Shown: one piece after another, positions 1-6,932 of the stretch
Layout: every line of letters starts with the position of its first letter
How positions within the stretch are numbered: the first letter of the stretch is position 1
Source of the DNA: Nitrospirota bacterium
GTDB taxonomy: Bacteria > Nitrospirota > Thermodesulfovibrionia > Thermodesulfovibrionales > JdFR-88
Length of the DNA stretch: 19,563 nt
Reading direction: 5' to 3'
NCBI GenBank assembly: GCA_021812785.1
Contig: JAKAMR010000052.1
Span: forward strand, 1-19,563
Notes under the pieces: model-generated
Databases searched by the model: none
Told to the model about the DNA's origin: nothing
The model's input: the letters and a program-made list of their open reading frames with translations, nothing else
Translations under genes and position numbers: made by a program

Positions 1-309
1 CTGAAAGAAAAGGCAAAGGTGAGGTCCATGTCAGGCTACGTCTTTACTACCTCTGAGGACACCCCGATCATTGCCCGGAACCTGATAAGATCATGGTACC
101 TTGCCCTTAAGCTGGCGGGCATTACCGGCCTCCGCTTCCATGACCTCCGGCACACCGTAGGGACCCGCCTCGGTCGCGCCGGACAGGACATCCACACCAT
201 AGCATGCATTCTCGATCACTCTCAGCTTTCCACGACAAGGCGCTATGTCAAACATAACGCCGAAAGCATGAGGAAAGGGCTCAGCGTGCTGGAGAGAAGG
301 CATGCCTGA
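1..309 (+). CDS. Tyrosine recombinase/integrase, C-terminal fragment (runs off left edge)
   Basis: The reading frame is open from base 1 to the TGA at 307-309, so this is the 3' part of a longer gene. The protein has the C-terminal half of the tyrosine-recombinase catalytic domain. Counting the GTG at 19 as residue 1, there is an HDLRHT box (His41, Arg44), LDHS with the third-position His67, and RRYVKH with the nucleophile Tyr76. The first catalytic Arg and the Lys lie left of the window. Enzymes of this family cut and rejoin DNA at att sites through a 3'-phosphotyrosine link. The gene ends 82 bases from the 3' end of a tRNA-Lys gene read in the opposite direction, the usual arrangement at the edge of an integrated island or prophage. 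Whether it is active cannot be judged from the fragment. Confidence 0.88.
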   Translation: MKEKAKVRSMSGYVFTTSEDTPIIARNLIRSWYLALKLAGITGLRFHDLRHTVGTRLGRAGQDIHTIACILDHSQLSTTRRYVKHNAESMRKGLSVLERRHA

Positions 310-391
310 TTTTTTCACGTTTTTTTCACAGTGGGCGGTTTTTGAAGCGAAAAGGGTCAGGCAAAATCTCCTAACCCCTTGATTTTTAAAG

Positions 392-464
<73 letters not shown>

Positions 465-510
465 GCCGTTTTACGGTCTGAAAAACAAAACCGTTTCTTT
501 GCAGACTTAC

Positions 511-540
511 ATTATAAAAGGAGAGGCCCAATGAATTCAA
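511..540 (-). promoter_or_regulatory. Sigma70-type promoter of tRNA-Lys
   Basis: On the minus strand TTGAAT (540-535) and a perfect TATAAT (516-511) are 18 bp apart, about 47 bases before the mature tRNA 5' end. Transcription would start near 504, leaving a short 5' leader for processing. Confidence 0.7.
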
Positions 541-661
541 GCCGGAAGCGAATATGTGCCCCAAGCGAGCCTTAAAATAAAAAAGCCCCCTCATTTTTCA
601 GAACCATTTCCGGACGATTCTTTTCGGGATTTTCAGCAACGCCGTCAAAAAACAAAAAAAC

Positions 662-675
662 AAAAAACGTTTTTT
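662..675. repeat. Self-complementary A6-CG-T6 tract
   Basis: A perfectly palindromic A/T tract between the tRNA promoter and the lipoprotein gene, preceded by further A-runs separated by single C bases (649-660). Comparable tracts occur at 9577-9591 and 16015-16026. Function unknown. Confidence 0.5.
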
Positions 676-682
676 TCCGTGA

Positions 683-688
683 TAGAAT
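683..688 (+). promoter_or_regulatory. Possible -10 box placing transcription start on the lipoprotein ATG
   Basis: TAGAAT is 4 or 5 of 6 to consensus and sits so that a start 7 bases downstream is the A of ATG 695. No good -35 is visible; the A/T palindrome at 662-675 lies just upstream. Confidence 0.35.
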
Positions 689-694
689 TTGTGC

Positions 695-1105
695 ATGAGA
701 GGCCGGCTGGCAGTTATGTTTCTTTTGATATCCCTAACGGGGGCTTGCACCTTTTACCAGTCCAGAAAGCCGGTCTACAATGAAGCCTCGCTTATGCAGC
801 CCCTGCCAGCCGGCCTTATGGTCGGCCCACCGATCGTGGAGAGCGCTCCGCCAGCGGTCCTGGTCAATTCGGTAAGGCCTCTGCCGCCGGTGCTGCTGGT
901 GCCGGGCAGGAACCTTTATTTCTACGGCAGCATTTATTACTATTACTGGGACGAGGACTGGTTTTTCAGCCGTAACAGGACAGGCCCGTGGTACCTGCTG
1001 GCCAAAAAAAATTATCCGGCAAGGGTGGAACATTATCAGCCTGGTCCCCAGACCACGACCGATATCGAAAAACCTTTGAAGCTCTACCCGCCCTTTAACC
1101 GGTAA
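695..1105 (+). CDS. Small aromatic-rich putative lipoprotein, unknown function
   Basis: This 136-residue protein has a hydrophobic signal sequence ending in LTGAC. Cys is preceded by Gly-Ala, as in a lipobox, but Thr replaces the usual Leu at -3, so lipidation is likely rather than certain. The mature part is rich in Pro and Val, then has an aromatic block (YYYYWDEDWFF) and a GPWYLL motif. Similar YxW...GPW stretches occur in uncharacterised secreted proteins of Gram-negative bacteria; I do not recognise a function. I chose ATG 695 over the in-frame TTG at 689. There is no ribosome binding site, but TAGAAT at 683-688 lies 6 bases before the ATG, so the transcript could begin at the start codon. 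It is monocistronic, with no same-strand gene within 300 bases. Confidence 0.6.
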   Translation: MRGRLAVMFLLISLTGACTFYQSRKPVYNEASLMQPLPAGLMVGPPIVESAPPAVLVNSVRPLPPVLLVPGRNLYFYGSIYYYYWDEDWFFSRNRTGPWYLLAKKNYPARVEHYQPGPQTTTDIEKPLKLYPPFNR

Positions 1106-1368
1106 GCCCGCCTTTTTGCTTGCTCAAAAAGATTTTTTCCCCGAAAAACCAGAGAAAAGAAAAAGTCCCCGATTGCGCAATTCGGCTTGACATCGTGTTG
1201 AGGAATCCGGTTAAATAGAAATTCCCTCCTCTTCCTGCTGATAAGGGGACCAAGGGGGTGAAAAGCTTCCCTCCGCATGGAGGGCAAGAGGGCCAATCGC
1301 AAAAGTTAAAGGAATTTTTCATCATCCAGCAATCCATGGGCCGGTCTTTTTTCTTTCATTAAAGGAAG
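1106..1368. other. Non-coding region between lipoprotein gene and LysR promoter
   Basis: No convincing gene is present; both strands have only short frames without start signals. The one clear structure is a perfect 6-bp hairpin, CCCTCC-GCAT-GGAGGG (1269-1284), lacking a T-run on the plus strand, so it is not an obvious terminator for the lipoprotein gene. C-rich and G-rich runs at 1224-1260 could be a decayed interspersed repeat, which cannot be tested from one copy. Confidence 0.4.
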
Positions 1369-1398
1369 TTGAATTATATAGAATGTTTATTTTATAAT
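1369..1398 (+). promoter_or_regulatory. Promoter of the LysR-type regulator gene
   Basis: TTGAAT (1369-1374) and TATAAT (1393-1398) are 18 bp apart, the same boxes and spacing as the tRNA-Lys promoter. The ATG at 1410 begins only 11 bases after the -10 box, so the mRNA leader would be about 5 bases or absent. Confidence 0.7.
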
Positions 1399-1409
1399 AA
1401 ATTTCACTT

Positions 1410-2333
1410 ATGGGTATGGAAGATCATAAGCTCAAAGTATTCTGCACGGTCGCCGAGATGAAGAGTTTTTCGAAGGCTTCGGAGATAATCCATCTTACGC
1501 AGCCCGCGGTGAGCCTGCAGATACAGACCCTCGAAGAGACCTTCGAGACGAAGCTGTTTGACCGCTCTTCCAACACGGTAACCCTTACGCCAGCCGGCGA
1601 GATACTTTACAAATATGCAAAGGACATCCTCACCCAGTATGATGCCGCGGAACGGGCTGTCAGCGGCATAACCGGGCTGGTGAAGGGCTCGATGACTATC
1701 GGAGCCAGCACCACCATAGGCAATTATCTTTTGCCCCGTGTGATCGCCGAATTCCGCAAGGTCCATCCAAAGATAAAGATACACCTGCTTGTAGGCAACA
1801 CCAAAAGGATCACGGAGCTGCTTAAAGGGGGGGTAATAGACCTTGGACTGGTCGAGGGGTCTGTAACAAAATACAAGCTTACGACCGAAAAGCTGATCTC
1901 AGACGAGCTTACGCTGATCGTCCCTGCCGGTCATCATTGGGTAAAGCTTGGGGATGTGTCCATACTGGAGGTGCTTAAAGTGCCCTTTGTGTTCCGCGAA
2001 GAGGGCTCAGGTACAAGGCAGATAATAGAGCACTATCTTGGGGAGCACGGCATCTATCCTCAGGACATGACATGTTCCGCCATCCTGGGCAGCACCGAAG
2101 CCATAAAGGATGCGGTGGAAAACGGTATCGGTGTTGCAATCGTCTCCCGGTGGGCGGTCCGCAAGGAGCTTGCCCACGGCACCCTTAAGGCCCTCAGGTT
2201 CAAAGAATGCGAAATGTTCAGGGAATTTTCGCTCCTCTTTAACAAAAACGCGGTAAGCACTTACTCCGTCGATACCTTCTATAACTACCTTAAGGGCTTT
2301 CCCCTGCATAAACTCCTGGAAAACGCGCTGTAA
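1410..2333 (+). CDS. LysR-family transcriptional regulator
   Basis: The 307-residue length is standard for the family. Residues 8-65 form the winged helix-turn-helix (KSFSKASEIIHLTQPAVSLQI, then LFDRSSNTVTLTPAG), followed by a linker helix. Residues 92-300 form a LysR substrate-binding domain (GSMTIGASTTIGNYLLP, VIDLGLVEG, LTLIVPAGHHW). It resembles the CysL/CbbR-like branch, whose members respond to small metabolites and usually control a neighbouring operon. ATG 1410 or ATG 1416 could be the start; neither has a ribosome binding site, which fits the promoter box 11 bases upstream and a near-leaderless mRNA. LysR proteins usually regulate a divergent gene, but here the next gene, an aminotransferase 146 bases downstream, is on the same strand with its own promoter. 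The target is unknown. Confidence 0.93.
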   Translation: MGMEDHKLKVFCTVAEMKSFSKASEIIHLTQPAVSLQIQTLEETFETKLFDRSSNTVTLTPAGEILYKYAKDILTQYDAAERAVSGITGLVKGSMTIGASTTIGNYLLPRVIAEFRKVHPKIKIHLLVGNTKRITELLKGGVIDLGLVEGSVTKYKLTTEKLISDELTLIVPAGHHWVKLGDVSILEVLKVPFVFREEGSGTRQIIEHYLGEHGIYPQDMTCSAILGSTEAIKDAVENGIGVAIVSRWAVRKELAHGTLKALRFKECEMFREFSLLFNKNAVSTYSVDTFYNYLKGFPLHKLLENAL

Positions 2334-2382
2334 AACTTTTTTCCCCCATCATTCCTGCAGAAGAGAAAATAAAACCTGTTTT

Positions 2383-2413
2383 TTATCAGCTTTTTATTTT
2401 TTGATGATATAAT
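2383..2413 (+). promoter_or_regulatory. Extended -10 promoter of the aminotransferase-deoC operon
   Basis: TGATATAAT (2405-2413) is an extended -10 element with a perfect hexamer. A weak TTATCA (2383-2388) sits 19 bp upstream. Transcription from about 2420 would give a leader of about 60 bases. Confidence 0.55.
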
Positions 2414-2479
2414 CTTTAAAATCCTCAACCCCTTTAAATTAAAAAAATCCTCAAAAACGGAGGTCTTGTTTCAGCCGGT

Positions 2480-3415
2480 ATGGATGAGAGCGCCGGGATT
2501 TACTTAAACGACAGGGTTGTCCCTCTTGCCCAAGCCAGGGTCTCCGTCCTCGATCACGGTTTTCTTTATGGGGACGGGGTTTACGAGACCATGCGTGTTT
2601 ACGGCGGCGTCGTCTTCATGATGGAAGAGCACCTTGCCAGACTGGAAAATTCCGCTTCGTTAATAGAGCTAAGGCTGCCCAAAAGCCCTCGCCAGATGAA
2701 ACTTGCGATCTATGAGACGCTTGAGGCCTGCGGACACAAAGATGCGTATCTAAGGGTGACCGTCTCCAGGGGCGAGGGCCCCATCGGGTTGGATCCGGAG
2801 CTTTGCCCCCGTCCTACTTTCTTTGTCTATGCCGGCAGGCTGACCCCCCCGTCCCGCGATTACTACGAAGAAGGCATAACCCTGGCGGTGGCAAATACAA
2901 GGCGAAACCTCCGGGAGGCCCTTGACCCGCAGATAAAGTCCCTCAATTTCCTGAACAATATCAGGGCAAAGATAGAAGCCAAAAAAGCGGGCGCCCATGA
3001 GGCCCTTATGTTGAACCACAGGGGGCATCTGGCAGAGGGCACCACGAGCAACATCTTTTTTGTGTCGGAGGGCGCGCTCCTCACGCCGGGACCGGAATGT
3101 GGTATTTTGAGAGGCATTACAAGAGATACGGTCCTCGCCATGGCCCGAAGGATGGATATGAAGGTGGTGGAAGGCGAGTTCACTGAGGAAGACCTCCTTG
3201 GCTCATCGGAGGCCTTCATTACCAGCACTATCATGGAAGTGGTCCCCGTCAGCCGCCTGATCGGGGCCCCCTCTCACACACATACAGGGATAAGGGATTT
3301 TCACGGGGTGGGCGATATCACGAAGGCGCTGATGGCGGAGTACAGGAAAGAGGTTTTCTCATACGTCCAGAACACCAGGGCGGCCGGGCCTTCGATCTGG
3401 GGCTTTACCGAGTGA
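2480..3415 (+). CDS. Class IV (fold-type IV) PLP aminotransferase, IlvE/DAAT/PabC superfamily
   Basis: This 311-residue protein matches the superfamily length. It has the N-terminal DHGFLYGDGVYETMRVY motif (residues 25-41), the PLP Schiff-base lysine in QIKSLNFLNN (Lys153), the cofactor-binding glutamate in AEGTTSNIFF (Glu186), and GILRGITR near residue 208. Candidates are a branched-chain amino acid transaminase, a D-amino acid transaminase or a 4-amino-4-deoxychorismate lyase; these share every motif seen here. I lean to a branched-chain type but would not assign ilvE. GGAGG at 2459-2463 is 16 bases before ATG 2480, farther than usual, and no better in-frame start is present. The stop overlaps the GTG start of deoC, so the two are probably translationally coupled. 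Confidence 0.9.
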   Translation: MDESAGIYLNDRVVPLAQARVSVLDHGFLYGDGVYETMRVYGGVVFMMEEHLARLENSASLIELRLPKSPRQMKLAIYETLEACGHKDAYLRVTVSRGEGPIGLDPELCPRPTFFVYAGRLTPPSRDYYEEGITLAVANTRRNLREALDPQIKSLNFLNNIRAKIEAKKAGAHEALMLNHRGHLAEGTTSNIFFVSEGALLTPGPECGILRGITRDTVLAMARRMDMKVVEGEFTEEDLLGSSEAFITSTIMEVVPVSRLIGAPSHTHTGIRDFHGVGDITKALMAEYRKEVFSYVQNTRAAGPSIWGFTE

Positions 3416-4113
3416 AGGCGGGCTATTTGGGGATGGACAGACGGTCTGTAGCTTCAGCCATAGAGCAGTCGGTACTGAAACCCACGGCCACGGCGGAGGA
3501 AGTCCGCGGGGCATGCCGGGAGGCGGCGGACTATGGTTTTTACGGCGTATGCGTAAACCCCATACACACGGCCACTGCAAGAGCCGCGGCCGATTCCATG
3601 AAGACGTTGGGAAAAACAAAAACAAAAATAAGGATCGTCACGGTAATAGCCTTCCCCCTGGGCAGCGCTTCCCCGGCCGCAAAGGTGTATGAGGCGATGA
3701 GGGCGGCGCAGGATGGATCCGACGAGCTTGATATTGTAATGGCGATCCCATTGGCGATGGAAGGGGACTGGCGGGGCGTGGAAAAGGACATATCGGACGT
3801 TGTTGCGGCCACCCCAGGGCTCGGTCACAAGGTGATCATAGAGACAGCATATCTCAAAGGTCCGCAAGAGATGGAGCAGGCCGTCCTTGCCGCCCTCCGG
3901 GCTGGGGCCTCCTTCATAAAGACATCTACCGGCCATTCGCCAAAGGGAGCTACCGTCCAGGATGTTATGGCGCTCAAAAGGATCGTAGGCGGCCGTGCGG
4001 GCATCAAGGCCGCGGGAGGTATTCGCACCCCGGAGGCGGCAATCGAGCTCATACAGGCCGGGGCCGCAAGGCTGGGCACATCGTCTGGAGTGCAGATAAT
4101 CGAGGGTCTTTAA
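3412..4113 (+). CDS. deoC: Deoxyribose-phosphate aldolase
   Basis: DeoC splits 2-deoxyribose 5-phosphate into glyceraldehyde 3-phosphate and acetaldehyde in deoxynucleoside catabolism. The 233-residue TIM barrel has the expected sites: Asp107 in ELDIVMAI, the Schiff-base Lys170 in FIKTSTGHSPKGAT, and Lys199 in GIKAAGGIRT. VIIETAYL is also conserved. Two family signatures are altered: the usual DHTLLKP reads EQSVLKP (18-24), and the Phe normally after KTSTG is His175. The catalytic set is complete, so activity is likely, perhaps with a shifted substrate range. GTG 3412 overlaps the upstream stop (GTGA); ATG 3433 is an alternative that removes seven residues. No deoA, deoB or deoD is nearby; the aminotransferase partner is unusual. 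Confidence 0.93.
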   Translation: MKAGYLGMDRRSVASAIEQSVLKPTATAEEVRGACREAADYGFYGVCVNPIHTATARAAADSMKTLGKTKTKIRIVTVIAFPLGSASPAAKVYEAMRAAQDGSDELDIVMAIPLAMEGDWRGVEKDISDVVAATPGLGHKVIIETAYLKGPQEMEQAVLAALRAGASFIKTSTGHSPKGATVQDVMALKRIVGGRAGIKAAGGIRTPEAAIELIQAGAARLGTSSGVQIIEGL

Positions 4114-4170
4114 GCGAAGTTTTTCTTTCCAATATTCAAACGAAAAAAATCATCTGATCTAAAATGGGGG

Positions 4171-5214
4171 CTAATCCCTGATCTTTATGAACAGACCCAG
4201 GGAAAATACCGCAAAGGACAATGGTATCGTCCAGGCGGCGGCAAAAGGCGGCAGTAGCCCCGAGTACCCCAGCGAAAGACTGAAGGTATAGACCAGCCAG
4301 TAAAAGAGGCTTACTGCCATCCCTAAAGACGCCGCCGCCAGGCCGCCCATACCCCTTCTAAGGGAAATGGCGACGGCAAAAAGGACCATGAAGAAATTCA
4401 CTATGGGATAGGCGAGCCTCGAATTCATGTCCACATCCAGTTTGATGCTCCGGATGCCCGCCTCCCTCAGCCGCTTCGAATAACGGTAAAGTTCAGTTAT
4501 CCCCATTTCGTCGGCGGTGAGCACCTGACTGTCCAGGAACCCGGGTTTTATCAGATCGGAGATGTCCATCCGGGCCAACCTGACCGCCTTTGGGTGCGCA
4601 AAGTCATAGAGCATTACATTTTTAAGCACCCAGCGCCCAGCTTGGTACGTTGCCCCCTCAGCCTCGATCTTTCCGGAAAGCATCCCGTTTTTGAACTGGA
4701 ATATGTCCACCTTTTTGGCCGAGCCCAGTTCCTTCGAATACAGGCTGAAGCGCACCAGAGATCCGTCATCCGCTCTTATCCAGATGGTCCCTTCGTTAAA
4801 GAACGTTATCCCCGAGGGTCCGGTCATGGTCTTTGCCTTCCGCATGGCGGCCGGGGCGGTAAACTGGCTTAGCCCGAAACTTGCCAGCGTCAGAAGCGCC
4901 CCGGTAACGGCAAGGGGCATAAATAGAGCTCGCATCCTGCCCCCGGCGGCCATGATAGCGATGGTTTCCCTGTTTTTCCCCGCGTGGCCCACCGTGAAGA
5001 GGGCGGCAAAAAGCACCGCCATCGGCATTGTGTAAACAATATACTGAGGCAGCACAAGCACAGCGTACATGAGGAGACTTGCTGTCCCCCTGTCTTTGAG
5101 CTTGTCCATGGCATTTATCAGGTCAAAGCAGGACAGCATCGCCGAAAGCCCCAGGGCCACGACCATAAAGGCCGACAGAAATTCCTTAAGGTAAAGGCGC
5201 TTTAAAAGTTTCAT
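4171..5214 (-). CDS. lptG: LPS export ABC transporter permease LptG
   Basis: A YjgP/YjgQ-family permease of 347 residues from ATG 5214. LptF and LptG form the inner-membrane channel that, powered by LptB, lifts lipopolysaccharide onto the periplasmic Lpt bridge. The layout fits: three N-terminal membrane segments (about residues 14-30, 48-73 and 96-116), a periplasmic beta-jellyroll (about 130-255), then three C-terminal segments. The cytoplasmic coupling motif NRETIAIMAAGG follows the second segment. The frame is open further upstream to 5253, but ATG 5214 overlaps the lptF stop as ATGA and gives the expected MKLLKRLYLKEF N-terminus, so it is the natural start. It converges on deoC, 57 bases away, with no clear terminator between. 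Confidence 0.92.
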   Translation of the reverse strand: MKLLKRLYLKEFLSAFMVVALGLSAMLSCFDLINAMDKLKDRGTASLLMYAVLVLPQYIVYTMPMAVLFAALFTVGHAGKNRETIAIMAAGGRMRALFMPLAVTGALLTLASFGLSQFTAPAAMRKAKTMTGPSGITFFNEGTIWIRADDGSLVRFSLYSKELGSAKKVDIFQFKNGMLSGKIEAEGATYQAGRWVLKNVMLYDFAHPKAVRLARMDISDLIKPGFLDSQVLTADEMGITELYRYSKRLREAGIRSIKLDVDMNSRLAYPIVNFFMVLFAVAISLRRGMGGLAAASLGMAVSLFYWLVYTFSLSLGYSGLLPPFAAAWTIPLSFAVFSLGLFIKIRD

Positions 5215-6281
5215 TGGGCATCGACCTTCCTGAACGCCAGGAGCGAAACGCAAATGAGGATGGCAAAGGGTGCCCAGCCGCCGGCCGCGGGAGGGATCTT
5301 TCCGGATTGCGCAAGTTTTTCAAAATAGATAAGAAGGGCGTAATAGATGGAAAATACGGCCGTGCCCAGGGCCAGCCCTCCAAGCCTGGCCTTTTTGCCT
5401 GCGTACAGGGAGAGGGCCGGGGCCAGAAACATTATCGCAAGCGAAAACAGGGGGAAAGTAAGCCTGCGGTAGAACTCCAGCATGCTGATGGTCCTTGGCA
5501 GGCCCTGTTCGGTCGCGGCCTCCGCCAGTAGCCCCCTGGGCGTCAATTCCTGGCGCATTGCGGACGGTCCTTCCAGGTCAAGCGGCAGAACAAGCCTGTA
5601 CTCGCGAAAAAATATCTCCGTAAGCCGGGGCCCCTTCTCAAGGCTGGCCAGACCGCTCTTCAGGTTAAAAAAGATGGAGCTGCTTCCCCCATCGGCCAAT
5701 TTCATGCTGGCGTTCCTGGCGTATATTACAACGGGCCTTTTATGGTTCCTGTCATCATAAATGAAGACATTGGAGAGGTTCCCGTCCTTTGAGCCCCCGG
5801 CGTATATCACGGTGTCTTTTATAAAGGTGTTGAAGACCCCGGGCTCTATGGCATAAGGGGCCCTTTCCCTGAGCGTACCGGATATGGAAAGCCTCACCTC
5901 TTTTCTGCCCGCCGGGCCAAGGTAAAAGCTTACAAAAAAGCCAAGGGCCGCCGCCATCACCCCAATAATGAACACCGGCACGGCCGCCTGCCTGAAGGGC
6001 ATCCCGCTTGATTTAAGGATAACCAGCTCATTGTCCGCGTTCATCCTGCCGTATACGTAGAGCACGGAGAGTAGAAAGGCCATGGGCAGGGTCAGGAGCA
6101 TCAGCTCGGGCTGGATATAAAGGATGATAAGCAGCAGTTCCCCGGGACTTGCCCCCACGCTCGACAAAAGCCTGGAAAGCCTGAGCACCTTTTCCATCAT
6201 CAATATGAAATTAAGGAGGGGCAGGCTGATGAGCATTGCCAGGGCAAGTTCGTTCAGTATGCTTTTATGGATCGTTTTCAC
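5211..6281 (-). CDS. lptF: LPS export ABC transporter permease LptF
   Basis: The 356-residue partner of LptG has the same architecture: membrane segments near residues 13-31, 50-77 and 99-121, a periplasmic beta-rich domain, and three C-terminal segments (about 270-345). NELVILKSSGMPF is the coupling helix that contacts the LptB ATPase. The start is GTG 6281. No clear ribosome binding site precedes it, but an extended -10 box ends 7 bases upstream, so the message may begin at the GTG. It overlaps lptG by 4 bases. The order lptF-lptG is the classical one; lptB and the bridge proteins are not in this window. Confidence 0.92.
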   Translation of the reverse strand: MKTIHKSILNELALAMLISLPLLNFILMMEKVLRLSRLLSSVGASPGELLLIILYIQPELMLLTLPMAFLLSVLYVYGRMNADNELVILKSSGMPFRQAAVPVFIIGVMAAALGFFVSFYLGPAGRKEVRLSISGTLRERAPYAIEPGVFNTFIKDTVIYAGGSKDGNLSNVFIYDDRNHKRPVVIYARNASMKLADGGSSSIFFNLKSGLASLEKGPRLTEIFFREYRLVLPLDLEGPSAMRQELTPRGLLAEAATEQGLPRTISMLEFYRRLTFPLFSLAIMFLAPALSLYAGKKARLGGLALGTAVFSIYYALLIYFEKLAQSGKIPPAAGGWAPFAILICVSLLAFRKVDAQ

Positions 6282-6288
6282 AACCTTG

Positions 6289-6297
6289 ATTTTAACA
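6289..6297 (-). promoter_or_regulatory. Extended -10 box immediately before lptF
   Basis: On the minus strand TGTTAAAAT (6297-6289) is an extended -10 element whose hexamer TAAAAT ends 7 bases before GTG 6281. The predicted start coincides with the start codon. No -35 is visible, which extended -10 promoters tolerate. Confidence 0.45.
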
Positions 6298-6428
6298 TTT
6301 CCCCGGCTGGCCTTTTCTTGTTACCGGCGCCTGGTAATGGCAATACCGCCGGGCTGGTCTGAATGTTACAGGGATTTTTTGTGTTTTGCTTGGTTTGCTT
6401 TGCGGGGGATTTTATTATTTTTGTTTTT

Positions 6429-6821
6429 TCAGTATATGGAGCTTATTCTGCCAGTTCTTTTGTCCACAATTACCGTATCTATTACTTTATCGTCCCCGTT
6501 TTTCACTTCCGCTTCAAAAAAAGTGCTTTTGTCCCGCATCCCGGACACATTCACCCTCTCCGGCAGGTAAAATTTTCTTATTGCCTCCCCTGCCTCACCG
6601 GGTGTCTTCACATCCCTGCCAGCCCCGTACCATCCCCACCTGGAACCCTTGCAGTATCCTCCCAAAGGGCTGCACCGGCAGTTTCTGGTCCCGCAACAGG
6701 AGGCCGGCGCACATTCAGATCCCCCCAGGGCATATCTCAACGGCGGCCTGATGATCCCCGCAATTGCGAGGCCGGCCACGATGACACCGAAAACAAGTGT
6801 AATGAGCGCCGCTTTTTTCAT
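6429..6821 (-). CDS. Membrane-anchored Cys-rich protein with PepSY-like C-terminus, unknown function
   Basis: A 130-residue protein. Residues 4-24 form one hydrophobic segment (signal anchor or signal peptide). Residues 33-69 hold six cysteines in 21 residues (Cys37, 42, 43, 48, 50, 57; pattern C-x4-CC-x4-C-x-C-x6-C) in a Gly/Ser-rich context, ending in RWGWYGAGR. Residues 74-130 look like one PepSY-type module: a predicted helix, then beta strands closing with the characteristic DKRTGRI. Start ATG 6821 has a good GGAGG 10 bases upstream. It follows the histidine kinase on the same strand after 111 bases, so it may be the third gene of that operon or have its own promoter. A periplasmic metal-binding accessory of the adjacent efflux locus is a reasonable guess. 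I do not recognise a named family for the Cys block. Confidence 0.75.
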   Translation of the reverse strand: MKKAALITLVFGVIVAGLAIAGIIRPPLRYALGGSECAPASCCGTRNCRCSPLGGYCKGSRWGWYGAGRDVKTPGEAGEAIRKFYLPERVNVSGMRDKSTFFEAEVKNGDDKVIDTVIVDKRTGRISSIY

Positions 6822-6876
6822 TTTTCCAGGTCCTCCCTCATTCCGGCCGCCACGGCATCTTATTCATCGGGTAGAG

Positions 6877-6904
6877 CATAACTAAAAAATATAAAGGAGT
6901 TATG
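6877..6904. repeat. Perfect 7-bp inverted repeat between kinase gene and Cys-rich gene
   Basis: CATAACT (6877-6883) and AGTTATG (6898-6904) flank a 14-base A/T-rich spacer. The centre-to-centre distance of 21 bp (two helical turns) suits a dimeric regulator upstream of the Cys-rich gene, but no protein can be assigned. Confidence 0.35.
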
Positions 6905-6932
6905 TAGGGCGAATCATGTAAGGGCGCGGGGT

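Noticed and set aside
1269..1284. CCCTCC-GCAT-GGAGGG hairpin as a terminator
   Set aside because: No T-run follows on the plus strand, and there is no minus-strand gene for it to terminate.
4153..4184. CTGATCT occurring twice between lptG and deoC as a terminator stem
   Set aside because: The two copies are in direct orientation, so they do not form a hairpin; no terminator is evident in this convergent gap.
6893..6907. AAGGAG followed by ATG and an immediate TAG on the plus strand
   Set aside because: A start-stop pair without further coding sequence; most likely chance within the inverted repeat.
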